This document shows positions 53,847 through 62,281 of a stretch of DNA of 64,000 nt, one piece after another. Positions within the stretch are counted from its first letter, which is position 1. Each line of letters opens with the position of its first letter. Both the position numbers and the translations under genes were made by a program. The notes below the pieces were generated by a model. It saw only the letters and a program-made list of their open reading frames with translations, had not been told where the DNA came from and did not search any database. Source of the DNA: Calothrix sp. NIES-3974 (GTDB lineage Bacteria > Cyanobacteriota > Cyanobacteriia > Cyanobacteriales > Nostocaceae); assembly GCF_002368395.1 (NCBI RefSeq), contig NZ_AP018254.1, positions 1,116,001 through 1,180,000 on the forward strand. The letters run 5' to 3'.

Positions 53847-54245
53847 ATGGAAACCATGCTGGAAGCAATCAAAGTTGTATTTGTGGAGTCAGCCAATGGA
53901 CCAGAAGGTGCCGGAGAAGCTTTCAAGAAACTTGAGTCTCGTTTATCAAGTCTCAAAGGCCGAAAATTTTATGGAACCTTTCAATATCCTAATGGGCCTT
54001 ATCGTGCTTGCTTGGCACTTGAAGCAGATGACGACCCCGATTTGCTAGGATTAGAAACCTGGATGATTCCAGGTGGCAAATATGCGCGGGAAAAGATAGA
54101 AAATTGGTCGGAACGTCTCTGGGAAATCCCCCAAGTCTTCTCGGTATTGAGTCAAACTTATCAGGGTCGTGTTGATCCAGACCGACCCCGCATTGAGTTC
54201 TACAAGAGTCAAAAGGAACTCTTTCTGTTGTTGCCCATTCAGTAG
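53847..54245 (+). CDS. GyrI-like small-molecule-binding domain protein
   Basis: A free-standing 132-residue domain that resembles the GyrI/AraC-effector-binding superfamily. METMLEAIKVVFVESANGPE starts the first half and YGTFQYPNGPYRACLALEAD gives the central strands. LETWMIPGGKYAREKIENW is the conserved ..P.G.Y....... motif, and the C-terminus DRPRIEFYKSQKELFLLLPI is the end strand with Glu as a typical ligand-binding residue. There is no DNA-binding part, so it may bind a drug-like molecule on its own. It heads a three-gene set with the next two genes (29-base gap). Confidence 0.65.
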   Translation: METMLEAIKVVFVESANGPEGAGEAFKKLESRLSSLKGRKFYGTFQYPNGPYRACLALEADDDPDLLGLETWMIPGGKYAREKIENWSERLWEIPQVFSVLSQTYQGRVDPDRPRIEFYKSQKELFLLLPIQ

Positions 54246-54274
54246 CGTCTAAAGCCACTTGGGATCACTGCGTT

Positions 54275-55027
54275 ATGAAAATTGAACTTGTGCCACTATT
54301 GCAGCTTCAGCGTAATCTCTACACCATTCCACGGGGTCAAGAGCGCTTTCGCACCTACCTTGAAACAATCATCAACACCGATGGTTCTGATCTTGAGGTG
54401 CCACCCTTGGCGGTCATGAATCCAATGGGTAAAGATCACATAGCTGGAATACTCGACGCTTTGCTAGCGATAGAGGCAGATGCTGTAGCAGCAAGAGCAA
54501 TTTCAGAAGTAATCGATCAATTTGAGGATGTTTCGGGTCAGTTTAAGATGGGATTAGTGGTGGTTGATGATCAAATGGGGGGATGGACAAATCGTTATAC
54601 CAGTGAATTTAGTTTTCGTTTTGAAACACAACAAAGCCTCAAGCGGGGTTGGCTCAGTAGCGTTTTATGGACAAGTGAGGTGCCCTCTACCCAAAAGGTG
54701 CGTGAAGCCGTTTTAACTACGCTGTATCGTACAGTCTATATTCAACAAAATGGATTTGCTCACACCTTAGAAAAAATGCTGGAGCAAGAAGGATATGCGA
54801 TGGCAATGGCAGGCTGCACTCAGATCGATCTTGGTGCGAACGACATCGCCTACACCCGTGAAATCATCGCTCCCCACCTCTCATCTCAAGATTATCCGAC
54901 AATTCTGGTCTGTCTGTTTGGTGATCGCGCGGCTCATACTTTAGGCTATAAGCCACTGGGCTTAAGTGATCGCGCAGGTTTATTATTGGTATTGCATTGT
55001 AGTCAGTCTCAAAACCAAGCCTCATGA
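54275..55027 (+). CDS. Unknown protein (250 aa) in operon with CPBP protease
   Basis: I do not recognise this family. It begins MKIELVPLLQLQRNLYTIPR and has a repeated Ala-rich helix (ILDALLAIEADAVAARAISEVI, about 65-86). GLVVVDDQMGGWTNRYTSEFSF is in the centre (about 97-118) and AMAGCTQIDLGANDIAYTREII in the C-terminal third. There are no membrane segments. Its stop overlaps the start of the CPBP gene by 4 bases (ATGA), so the two are translationally coupled. Its higher G+C than the neighbouring chromosome fits acquired DNA. Confidence 0.6.
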   Translation: MKIELVPLLQLQRNLYTIPRGQERFRTYLETIINTDGSDLEVPPLAVMNPMGKDHIAGILDALLAIEADAVAARAISEVIDQFEDVSGQFKMGLVVVDDQMGGWTNRYTSEFSFRFETQQSLKRGWLSSVLWTSEVPSTQKVREAVLTTLYRTVYIQQNGFAHTLEKMLEQEGYAMAMAGCTQIDLGANDIAYTREIIAPHLSSQDYPTILVCLFGDRAAHTLGYKPLGLSDRAGLLLVLHCSQSQNQAS

Positions 55028-55683
55028 GTTCGCTTTCAACAATTATAGGGTTGTGTTTTGCGCTGGCTGGCCCTGCGTTGCTAGCCAGGTTTGGGAGTCA
55101 GTTTTTCAGAAATCCAGAGAGCTTGGCGAGCAAGATACTTCAGCAGATTGCTTTAGCGATGCTGTTTGTAATTATTCTTGGAATTATCGTCTTTGGGGAG
55201 GAACAACCGCTCTCTTCGATCGGGCTACATTCATTACGATGGCAGTCTATTTTGTGGGGTTTAATCTTTGCTAGCTTTCTTGTCTTCATTTACTCACCAT
55301 TGCTGATGTGGAGCATGACTAAGCTCAGTTTTGTCGGATTTGAGAAGGGACTGGCAAAATTAACGCCACTTCCAGTTTGGTACCTTATCCTGGCAGTAGT
55401 AATTGGGGGAATTGTCGAAGAAGGACTCTATCGAGGCTATGCCGCTGAGCGATTATCATTGCTCACGGGAAGCTACTGGATCGGCTGTGCTCTGTCTCTA
55501 ATCGCATTTGGTCTAGCCCATGTACCGCTTTGGGGGTGGATTCCAGCGTTTACAACCGTTTTATCAGGATGCTTACTGACTCTCTTTTATCTGGGAACGG
55601 GAGATTTGCTGACGGCGATCGTCGCGCACATTGCGACTGACTGTGCAGGCATTATCATTCCTAAAGTTACGTCCACAAAATGA
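55024..55683 (+). CDS. CPBP-family intramembrane metalloprotease
   Basis: A CAAX-protease/bacteriocin-processing (Abi) type membrane protein of 219 residues with about six to seven hydrophobic helices. The three catalytic motifs are EEGLYRGYAAERL (EExxxR, about 140), FGLAHVPLWGW (about 163) and VAHIATD (about 205), giving the Glu/His zinc site. Members process prenylated or peptide substrates and often sit beside peptide or defence loci. It overlaps the upstream gene and is followed by the first attC-like site, 13 bases after its stop. Its substrate is unknown. Confidence 0.85.
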   Translation: MSSLSTIIGLCFALAGPALLARFGSQFFRNPESLASKILQQIALAMLFVIILGIIVFGEEQPLSSIGLHSLRWQSILWGLIFASFLVFIYSPLLMWSMTKLSFVGFEKGLAKLTPLPVWYLILAVVIGGIVEEGLYRGYAAERLSLLTGSYWIGCALSLIAFGLAHVPLWGWIPAFTTVLSGCLLTLFYLGTGDLLTAIVAHIATDCAGIIIPKVTSTK

Positions 55684-55695
55684 GTGCATGCAGCA

Positions 55696-55782
55696 GCCCA
55701 ACAATGCTGTTGCAGCGGACTGAATCAAGCTGTTATCGAAGATGCAAAGGTTATTGGCAGCCGCTGAACAAGAACGTTCGAC
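55696..55782 (+). other. attC-like recombination site 1
   Basis: R-box GCCCAAC (55696-55702), 12-base spacer, then CAGCGGACTG. On the right side is CAGCCGCTG, an 11-base spacer and GTTCGAC (55776-55782). The inner arms pair over 9 bases with a single unpaired A, the extrahelical base expected for integron attC. The right R-box departs from GTTRRRY at one position. Confidence 0.65.
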
Positions 55783-55934
55783 GGCTTTAACCCTCGGCTG
55801 AGGCAGTAGCCGATACCTTGCCTGTTCGAGGACAACCGTTTAAGCTTTGAGGAGCAAATCCAGGAAAATCACTGTGACGTACAATTGTGGACATTTCTGT
55901 TGCATGATTTGTATGTTCAGAGGAAAAATATTAG

Positions 55935-56687
55935 ATGTCTGTTAACTTCGATAGCATTATCAGCACTTCAAGTTCTGAAGAAGACTTTTTAAAGATTTTT
56001 GAAGATGCATTCTCTCAAGAGAATCAGCTATTGCTTGAAGCGCACCGAACAATTCTCACAGCGTGCTACAGAAATCCAGGACTTTCCCCAACCCTAAAAG
56101 CCAATACACCAGAAGCGTTAGCCAAAGCTTGGTTGAAAAAGTATAACGATAGTTATGAAAATCGAATTTCAAGGCGAATCTCACAACTCCCAGGCACAGT
56201 TGCCGATCCAATTGTCAGTATAATTATCAACGCTCGGTTGATAGGACTAACAACGGAACATCTTGAGCAAATCAAATATGCCCATAGGCTATCAATGTCT
56301 GCTGAAAATATTCAAGGATTACTACTGGAGGAGTTTCTGGCTGAGCAACTTGCTGATTATGGTTGGTATTGTTGTTGGGGAGAATCTGTTCGGCACGTAG
56401 ATTTTTGCAATGTTGATGGTTCTCTCTTACAGATCAAAAACCGCAGCAACTCGGAAAACAGTTCATCGTCCAGAGTCAGAATTAATCAGCCCATTGAAAA
56501 GTGGTATCGAGTTGATGCTAGAACAGGTTCCTATCGATGGTTTTATTTCAACGATAAGTACGATACAGATCGCTTTTCGGAAGAAAACTTCGTTGCCTTT
56601 GTTCAACAAGTCCTAATCGGCAATCCAGATGCCTTAGCTATTGAGGTAAACAATCCTTGGAAGGGTTTGTCAGATTCATCAAACTAA
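55935..56687 (+). CDS. Type II restriction endonuclease (SinI-like)
   Basis: A probable type II restriction enzyme of 250 residues. The middle holds LLLEEFLAEQLADYGWYCCWG (about 130-150), then VRHVDFCNVDGSLLQIKNRSN. This has the Glu / Asp...QIK spacing of a PD-(D/E)xK nuclease core, followed by SENSSSSRVR. I recall this arrangement from SinI-type enzymes, so a GGWCC-like target is possible but unproved. It converges with the cytosine methyltransferase gene, and their 3-prime ends overlap by 9 bases. The pair lies between attC-like sites 1 and 2. Confidence 0.68.
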   Translation: MSVNFDSIISTSSSEEDFLKIFEDAFSQENQLLLEAHRTILTACYRNPGLSPTLKANTPEALAKAWLKKYNDSYENRISRRISQLPGTVADPIVSIIINARLIGLTTEHLEQIKYAHRLSMSAENIQGLLLEEFLAEQLADYGWYCCWGESVRHVDFCNVDGSLLQIKNRSNSENSSSSRVRINQPIEKWYRVDARTGSYRWFYFNDKYDTDRFSEENFVAFVQQVLIGNPDALAIEVNNPWKGLSDSSN

Positions 56688-58106
56688 GTTAAGGGATAAT
56701 TGTTTTGCAGAGGATTCTTCAAAACAACCCACATCTTTCATCCAACTGACATCATCGGTTTTATGGTAGCGAGAATACGGGAAATCTGCATATAGAATAG
56801 GCTGTTCACCCCTTAGATGGGATAGCAACATCCTAGCGATCGCTCTTCCTAGAGAGCAGGGTACAGCATTGCCAACTTGCCGATATTGCTCAAGTAAGGT
56901 ACCTGCAATAATCCAATCGTCTGGAAATTCTTGAATACGCTTATATTCTTCAATACTAAGGGGTCTATCCTCTTCTGGATGGGCTAGATCCGTTGCAGGC
57001 ATTGCTGGATGAGTGACTAAGGTAGGGGCAGGTTTATCCCACGCTAGCCTACGATAAAAACCTGTTTTTCCCCCTCCTGCATGATAAGAAGCTCCTAGCG
57101 CCTCTTGATGTAACTCTTCTGGTAAGTCCCGCCAGTATTGTCCAGGTTTCAGGAGCCTGTAATACTTCAGCCGTTTTTCAGGAAACTTGACAAAATGATG
57201 TCCATCTTTGGGAAGACCTTCTAAGGCTTCTCGTAAACTTTTCCAGGTTGGCAGCCCATATAGACCCTTTTCTGAATGAGTAGGTGTGAGGTAAGGAAGT
57301 TTTTCTCCATCACGACTACAAGCAATGACAACCCTTTCCCGCTGCTGTGGTGATCCAAAATTAGCAGCATTGTACAAATTAAAGGAAATACTGTACCCAG
57401 CCTCTCTGAGCCGTTGAGTAATAAACAGCAAGGCACCACCTCTTTGCTCATCCTGAGACAAGGGTGGGAAATTTTTTCCTCGCATTTCGTGAGGTCTATG
57501 CTTCAACGGAGCAGATAATAATCCTCGAACATTTTCAATGACTGCAAATCTCGGTTTAAGCTCAGTAATTAAATCAATAAATGTCAAGAAAACATTACCT
57601 CGTTCATCATTAAATCCTTGGCGCTTTCCCGCACTGCTAAAGGCTTGGCACGGTGGTCCGCCAACGATGACATCAATCTCATCGGTTGAACTAAGTCCTG
57701 CTTGTTCTCGAATTTCTGTAGCTGAGTAATCCCGAATATCCCCAATCAATGCCATATCGGGTCGATTGATCTCAATTGTTTTTCGAGCGGCTGCATCAAT
57801 TTCACAAGCAAGTAGCACCTGAATACCTTCTTTTTCTAGTCCCAAGTCCAAACCCATGCAACCAGAAAAAAAACTCAAGGCTTTTAGCTCAGGTTTGCTG
57901 AACGAGCGTCGCCCATGATCAGGGACTTTTAAGCTAACATCTTCTCCTTTAACACGGTAGTTCTGAACAGACTCTGATGCCACAATCCACCGACTACTAA
58001 TCCTCTCCCCGCTGATCTCGCCATACCTGAGTAGCTGACGCACATATTGCTCCGAGCAGTTTAAGATTTCAGAGGTTTCTTTTACAGAGAGGTATTGGGT
58101 AGCCAT
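56679..58106 (-). CDS. Type II DNA (cytosine-5) methyltransferase with N-terminal HTH
   Basis: Protects the host DNA against the adjacent restriction enzyme. With the ATG at 58106 the protein has 475 residues. Residues 1-60 form an excisionase-like HTH (YLSVKETSEILNCSEQYVRQLL), which may autoregulate or help DNA binding. Then come m5C motifs I (LSFFSGCMGLDLGLE), IV with catalytic Cys (GGPPCQAFSSAGKRQGF), VI (ENVRG), VIII (QQRERVVI) and X (QVGNAVP). The region between VIII and IX is the target-recognition domain. An upstream start at 58250 is rejected because it would run into the attC-like site. Confidence 0.9.
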   Translation of the reverse strand: MATQYLSVKETSEILNCSEQYVRQLLRYGEISGERISSRWIVASESVQNYRVKGEDVSLKVPDHGRRSFSKPELKALSFFSGCMGLDLGLEKEGIQVLLACEIDAAARKTIEINRPDMALIGDIRDYSATEIREQAGLSSTDEIDVIVGGPPCQAFSSAGKRQGFNDERGNVFLTFIDLITELKPRFAVIENVRGLLSAPLKHRPHEMRGKNFPPLSQDEQRGGALLFITQRLREAGYSISFNLYNAANFGSPQQRERVVIACSRDGEKLPYLTPTHSEKGLYGLPTWKSLREALEGLPKDGHHFVKFPEKRLKYYRLLKPGQYWRDLPEELHQEALGASYHAGGGKTGFYRRLAWDKPAPTLVTHPAMPATDLAHPEEDRPLSIEEYKRIQEFPDDWIIAGTLLEQYRQVGNAVPCSLGRAIARMLLSHLRGEQPILYADFPYSRYHKTDDVSWMKDVGCFEESSAKQLSLNLV

Positions 58107-58221
58107 GCTTTCGGGTACGAAACTAAAACTAGGTACCCATGTTACTGTCAAAGCAGCATGCTTGCAAGTATTGTGAACAAATATTTTTGTCTCAGCGTTT
58201 TGTCTAAAGGTAGCGTCAGCC

Positions 58222-58307
58222 GTCGAACACTGCGTTGGTGCGGACGGCACAGAGGTTATCGGCGGGTATTCAAGGCTGTCTGCCGCCGCACAACTTCACC
58301 GTTATGC
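58222..58307 (+). other. attC-like recombination site 2
   Basis: GTCGAAC (58222-58228), 11 bases, GTGCGGACGGC, central part, then GCCGCCGCAC, 11-base spacer region and GTTATGC (58301-58307). Inner arms pair over 10 bases with one bulged A. It separates the restriction-modification genes from the oxidoreductase cluster. Confidence 0.7.
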
Positions 58308-58354
58308 GGCTCAATCCTTGGTAGGGATGCAGCCAAAGCCTTATTTGTTGATAT

Positions 58355-59356
58355 TCAAGAATTGAATGATTGTGTGAGCACAACTTTCCCCATCGCTTGA
58401 CCTGACTCAGCATGTCGGTGAGCAGAAGCAATTTCTGTCATGCTGAAGGTCTTAGAATCCAGCAGGGGTCGGATCTTGCCCTCATCTACTATTCGAGCCA
58501 GTTTCGAGAGGATTTCCCCATGACGATCTCGATTGCTATCAAACAGCATGGGAATCAACATGAAAACTAGATGCAGAGTTAGACCTTTTGCATGAAGTAA
58601 GGTCAAGTCTTGGTGAGATCGAGAAACGATTGATACAACAGTTCCATTCAGCTTTGCGGCTTTGAAAGCATTTTGCAGATTGTCGTTACCTACGGTATCA
58701 AAAACCACATCGAAACCCTGCCCATTCATATGTTCTGCCACAAACTCCTCGATGGGCTGATGGCAATAGTTAATGGTAATATCTGCACCTAAACGATGAG
58801 CGATCGCAGCCTTGTGATCGCTGGAAACCAGGGCATAGACTGTTGCCCCCGCCCACTTCGCCAATTGCACGCCAATGTGTCCTACGCCTCCGGTTGCTCC
58901 ATATACCAAAACCTTTTGTCCAGGCTGAACTTGAGCGCGATCGATCAATCCTTCCCATGCTGTAATTGACACCAATGGAAGTGCCGCTGCTTCTGCCATA
59001 GTGAGTGACTTTGGTTTGTGAGCAACCAAACGAAAATCAGCCAGCATATACTCAGCTAATGCACCACCTGTTCCTTTCACGCCACCAGCACAGGCATATA
59101 CTTCGTCTCCAACTTTAAACCGATCAACGCCTGTTCCAATGGCTACGATCGTTCCTGCCACATCTCCATGCAAAATGGCTGGGAAACTAGGTGCAATATC
59201 CGCTAGAACCCCTTGTCGAATTTTATAGTCAACCGGATTGACGCTTGTTGCAGCCACGTGAATTAGGACGTGATGGGGAAGAACGTCTGGAGTCACCAAA
59301 TCGGCTTCTTTGAAGGTTTCGGGATTGCCAAATTGCTCAATGATCATGGCTTTCAT
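58355..59356 (-). CDS. Zinc-type quinone oxidoreductase (MDR family)
   Basis: A medium-chain dehydrogenase/reductase that probably reduces quinones or enones with NADPH. The N-terminal GroES-like fold begins MKAMIIEQFGNPETFKE. The cofactor loop is LVYGATGGVGHIGVQLAKWAGA (about 148-169), of the AxxGxxG type for NADPH. There is no zinc-binding Cys cluster, so it is zinc-independent. The 333 residues match the family. It is divergent from an HxlR regulator gene (102-base gap), which very likely controls it. Confidence 0.88.
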   Translation of the reverse strand: MKAMIIEQFGNPETFKEADLVTPDVLPHHVLIHVAATSVNPVDYKIRQGVLADIAPSFPAILHGDVAGTIVAIGTGVDRFKVGDEVYACAGGVKGTGGALAEYMLADFRLVAHKPKSLTMAEAAALPLVSITAWEGLIDRAQVQPGQKVLVYGATGGVGHIGVQLAKWAGATVYALVSSDHKAAIAHRLGADITINYCHQPIEEFVAEHMNGQGFDVVFDTVGNDNLQNAFKAAKLNGTVVSIVSRSHQDLTLLHAKGLTLHLVFMLIPMLFDSNRDRHGEILSKLARIVDEGKIRPLLDSKTFSMTEIASAHRHAESGQAMGKVVLTQSFNS

Positions 59357-59457
59357 AGTTTTGCTCTGCTGTAAAAACTGACATTCATAGAGTACGATTG
59401 CAGTACTGCTGCCCGTAAGGATTTACAGCAAAGTGCAATAGTTACTTTTTGGTAAAC

Positions 59458-59910
59458 ATGGCTCTAAATCACGATGCTAATGGCTCTCAACTGAGCTACT
59501 CGCCCCAGCCAGCGCTTGAGCGGATTGCCAAGATGGATCTGTTTGACACAAACTGCGCCGGACATCAGATCCTTGAACATGTTGCCAACAAATGGACGGT
59601 TCTGATTGTTTATGCACTCACTCAAGGCAAAAAGCGGTATAGCGAACTCAAGCAACAAATTGTCGGTGTATCGCCTAAGATGTTGATTCAAAACCTTCGG
59701 AACTTAGAGCGGTATGGGCTGATTGGGAGAGAGGTTTATCCAACTGTTCCTCCACGAGTCGAATATTCTCTTACTCCGTTAGGGACTTCGTTGGTTGAGC
59801 CATTGGCAATCTTGGGTGAGTGGGCATATCAGCACATTTCAGAGGTAAAAACTGCTAAGGAAGATTACGACAACAATCCAGACCATAAGGATTACTGGGA
59901 ACCTAAGTAG
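59458..59910 (+). CDS. HxlR-family transcriptional regulator
   Basis: A winged-helix repressor/activator that often senses quinones or aldehydes. The core reads CAGHQILEHVANKWTVLIVYALTQGKKRYSELKQQI (about 35-70) and VSPKMLIQNLRNLERYGLIGREVYPTVPPRVEYSLTPLG, the HxlR fold with the wing VPPRVEY. A Cys before the core (Cys35) is where HxlR-type sensors react. The ATG at 59458 is used. It lies divergent to the oxidoreductase, so the shared 101-base gap is its likely operator. Confidence 0.87.
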   Translation: MALNHDANGSQLSYSPQPALERIAKMDLFDTNCAGHQILEHVANKWTVLIVYALTQGKKRYSELKQQIVGVSPKMLIQNLRNLERYGLIGREVYPTVPPRVEYSLTPLGTSLVEPLAILGEWAYQHISEVKTAKEDYDNNPDHKDYWEPK

Positions 59911-59947
59911 GTTACACAAAAAACTAGAAAAGTGTGGATACGGTGCA

Positions 59948-59975
59948 GCATAACAAGCTCGTTGCACACCGAGCG
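59948..59975 (+). other. half attC-like site
   Basis: GCATAAC, 12-base spacer, then CACCGAGCG resembles the left half (R-box and spacer) of the attC-like sites, after the HxlR gene. No right half follows; the next bases belong to the end of the minus-strand HxlR gene. Confidence 0.35.
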
Positions 59976-59980
59976 TATAA

Positions 59981-60340
59981 CTACAAGTCATTCATCAATT
60001 CGAGATGCAAGTCTTCAAGGCGATCTAGGGTTTCGAGAAACTTTTTCCCGAAAGGAGTTAATTGATACTCAACCCGTGGAGGAACTTCAGGATAGCTGAT
60101 CTTTTCCAAAATGCCGAACTGAACCATCTTGGCAAGCCGCTCATTTAATACTTTGGTCGTCAGTCCCTTTTTCGTCTTCACCAAAGCACGGGGACGATTT
60201 ATACCACAGCGGATTTGGCTCAAGATGTGAAGTGTCCATTTACACCCAATGCAATCTTCAAACATCTCGATAAGCTTGCTGGAAGTAGCCGAAAAATTTT
60301 TCTGGCTTCGATGATCCTGTGAGTTCACATTTACAACCAA
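59981..60340 (-). CDS. HxlR-family transcriptional regulator
   Basis: A second HxlR-type regulator of about 119 residues, with CIGCKWTLHILSQIRCGINRP (about 30-50) and LTTKVLNERLAKMVQFGILEKISYPEVPPRVEYQLTPFG. Two Cys (CIGC) could be the redox sensor. The start is uncertain: TTG at 60340, GTG at 60328 or an ATG further inside (MFEDCIGC) are possible. It is divergent from the thioredoxin-like gene (97-base gap), so it probably controls that cluster. Confidence 0.83.
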   Translation of the reverse strand: MVVNVNSQDHRSQKNFSATSSKLIEMFEDCIGCKWTLHILSQIRCGINRPRALVKTKKGLTTKVLNERLAKMVQFGILEKISYPEVPPRVEYQLTPFGKKFLETLDRLEDLHLELMNDL

Positions 60341-60437
60341 AATGTACCTACCCGACGAAAAAGTGCCTACTTGTGGTTTGGGGGCAATTTTCCTATCGTT
60401 CTTTTATAGCTCACTATAGCAAGGAGAGAAGCACACC

Positions 60438-60680
60438 ATGAAAGGTAAAGGCATTTTTTACATGGGTCGCGGGGATTGTGGCGTTTGTATTCAAGTCGAT
60501 CGTGCCATTGTTCAACATCTCGATTCAAACCGATACGACCTGGAATATGTGGACTTGACCGAAACGCCCAATCGGATCGCAGAAGCAGAGTCCACAGGGG
60601 TAAAAACCGTTCCCGCTCTCGTTTTGGATGGACAAGTGTTTCATATTAACTTTGGTGCGGATTTGTCCACGATTGCATAG
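60438..60680 (+). CDS. Thioredoxin/glutaredoxin-like redox protein (80 aa)
   Basis: A small thioredoxin-fold protein. The active site CGVC lies at about residues 14-17, and the cis-Pro loop TVPALV lies near residue 58. VEYVDLTETPNRIAE-type sequence gives the second beta-alpha unit. It starts with ATG after AAGGAGAG. At 80 residues it is glutaredoxin-sized. It is the first gene of a likely operon with the MOSC gene (20-base gap to that gene's ATG), divergent from the HxlR regulator. Confidence 0.8.
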   Translation: MKGKGIFYMGRGDCGVCIQVDRAIVQHLDSNRYDLEYVDLTETPNRIAEAESTGVKTVPALVLDGQVFHINFGADLSTIA

Positions 60681-60700
60681 CTTACCTGCCCATTTTGCTG

Positions 60701-61348
60701 ATGGATATTCCCCACATTCTATCGATTCAAGTTGGTTTGCCCAAGCAACTTGGAGTGGAAGGCGCGACCGATCCAATGGATCGCCCTTGGACGACAGGGT
60801 TCTTCAAAGAGCCAATTGCTGGAGCAGTTCATCTTGGAAAAACAAACCTCGTCGGAGATGGACAGGCAGATCTGGTTCTGCACGGTGGTTCTGAGAAAGC
60901 AGTTCTTGCTTATGCGGCAAGTCACTATCCAGCTTGGCAACAAGAACTTGGTCTATCCGACTTTCCTTACGGAGCATTTGGCGAAAACTTTACGATTTTG
61001 GGTCAGACGGAAGCAGATGTTTGTATTGGAGATATTTTTTCGGTAGGTGAAGCCCAGATTCAGGTTTCACAGCCGAGAGAACCTTGCTGGAAGCTGGCGC
61101 GACGATGGCGGAGGAAGGATCTCCCAAAGCGAGTCATCAAAACAGGGCGATCGGGTTGGTACTTCCGCGTCCTATCCGAAGGTCTAGTCGAGAGTGGTCT
61201 GCCGTTGTTACTCGTCGAACGTCCCTTGCCTCAATGGAGTATTGCGCGGGTAAATCATGCCTTTTACCACGCTAAAGAACCTTGTGCAGAACTTGCGGCT
61301 TGTCCGCTCCTTGCTTCGAGTTGGAGACGATATTTTTCAATTCGCTAG
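60701..61348 (+). CDS. MOSC-domain protein (YiiM-like)
   Basis: A MOSC domain protein of the YiiM type, which bind molybdenum cofactor and reduce N-hydroxylated or sulfur substrates. It has the YiiM-like start MDIPHILSIQVGLPKQL, then DLVLHGGSEKAVLAYAASHYPAW (about 60-82), the Cys in SQPREPCWKLARRW (about 130), and SGWYFRVLSEGLVESG. The conserved Cys is the sulfur ligand of Mo in this family. The ATG at 60701 is used. It probably works with the thioredoxin-like protein upstream as electron donor, an inference from context. Confidence 0.85.
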   Translation: MDIPHILSIQVGLPKQLGVEGATDPMDRPWTTGFFKEPIAGAVHLGKTNLVGDGQADLVLHGGSEKAVLAYAASHYPAWQQELGLSDFPYGAFGENFTILGQTEADVCIGDIFSVGEAQIQVSQPREPCWKLARRWRRKDLPKRVIKTGRSGWYFRVLSEGLVESGLPLLLVERPLPQWSIARVNHAFYHAKEPCAELAACPLLASSWRRYFSIR

Positions 61349-61390
61349 TCGAACATCAGAGAACTTTTTAGGGAGGGGATCGCAGATTCA

Positions 61391-62281
61391 GTGAAGCAAC
61401 ATCCGCACACTCAAACCGAATGGATTGGATTTATTTATGGTTTTCTTGGGGTTCTCGGATTTAGTCTGACGTTGCCTGCAACCCGTGCCGCCGTGACTGA
61501 TCTCGATCCAATCATCGTTGGAATTGGTCGCGCTTTAGTGGCAGCAGGGTTGGCATTGATTCTACTGTTGATTCGTCGCCAACCGCTACCACACTGGAGA
61601 TTTCTACCACGATTTGGAATTGTCATTGCTGGTGTAGTGATTGGCTTTCCGCTCCTCTCTGCCCTGGCAATGCGGAGCGCTCAGGCTTCCTATGGAGCCG
61701 TAATCACTGGGCTTCTACCTTTAGCCACGGCTCTCGCTGGCGTATGGCGTGCCAAAGAGCGACCATCGGCACAATTTTGGCTCTGTGCGATTGTGGGAAG
61801 TGGTCTTGTCGTTAGCTTTGCCATTGTTTCCGGTTCTGGAATGCTAAATGTTGCAGATTTCGCGCTATTTGGGGCGATCGCGGCTGCGGGTTTGGGTTAT
61901 GCTGAAGGTGCGCTCTTGGCGCGTCGGTTTGGTGGGTGGCAAACCATTTGCTGGTCTTTAGTGCTATCTGTTCCGATCTTGCTGGTAATTCTGTTGGCTT
62001 CTCATGTTTCTTTCCCAACTCACGTTTCCATCAGTGCTTGGCTGGGATTTTTCTACGTGAGTATTGTTAGCATGTTTCTCGCGTTTTTTGCCTGGTATCG
62101 GGGGCTTGCGGTGGGCGGAATTTCCCGCGTTGGTCAGGTTCAACTGCTGCAACCTTTTTTAACCATCCTGGGATCAGCAGTCCTACTTGGAGAGGCACTT
62201 ACCGCTCATACGTTGATCTTTGCAGTATGTGTGATGGTTTGTGTGGCAATGGGCAAACGCGCTCCAATTAGAGCAGCCTAA
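61391..62281 (+). CDS. EamA/DMT-family transporter
   Basis: A drug/metabolite exporter of the EamA type with ten hydrophobic segments in two repeats of five (296 residues). The first repeat begins WIGFIYGFLGVLGFSLTLPATRAAV and includes GIGRALVAAGLALILLLI. The second repeat begins near residue 155 and ends with QLLQPFLTILGSAVLLGEALT. It starts GTG at 61391 (a GGGAGGGG run lies just upstream). Its stop codon TAA is part of the R-box of attC-like site 3, the typical arrangement for a cassette gene. Substrate is unknown. Confidence 0.87.
   Translation: MKQHPHTQTEWIGFIYGFLGVLGFSLTLPATRAAVTDLDPIIVGIGRALVAAGLALILLLIRRQPLPHWRFLPRFGIVIAGVVIGFPLLSALAMRSAQASYGAVITGLLPLATALAGVWRAKERPSAQFWLCAIVGSGLVVSFAIVSGSGMLNVADFALFGAIAAAGLGYAEGALLARRFGGWQTICWSLVLSVPILLVILLASHVSFPTHVSISAWLGFFYVSIVSMFLAFFAWYRGLAVGGISRVGQVQLLQPFLTILGSAVLLGEALTAHTLIFAVCVMVCVAMGKRAPIRAA

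Noticed and set aside
58107-58250. longer N-terminus for the cytosine methyltransferase
   Set aside because: The added 48 residues are not family-like and would overlap attC-like site 2.
61349-61375. further half attC after the MOSC gene (GTCGAACA)
   Set aside because: Only a single box-like word with no spacer or arm; too little to claim.
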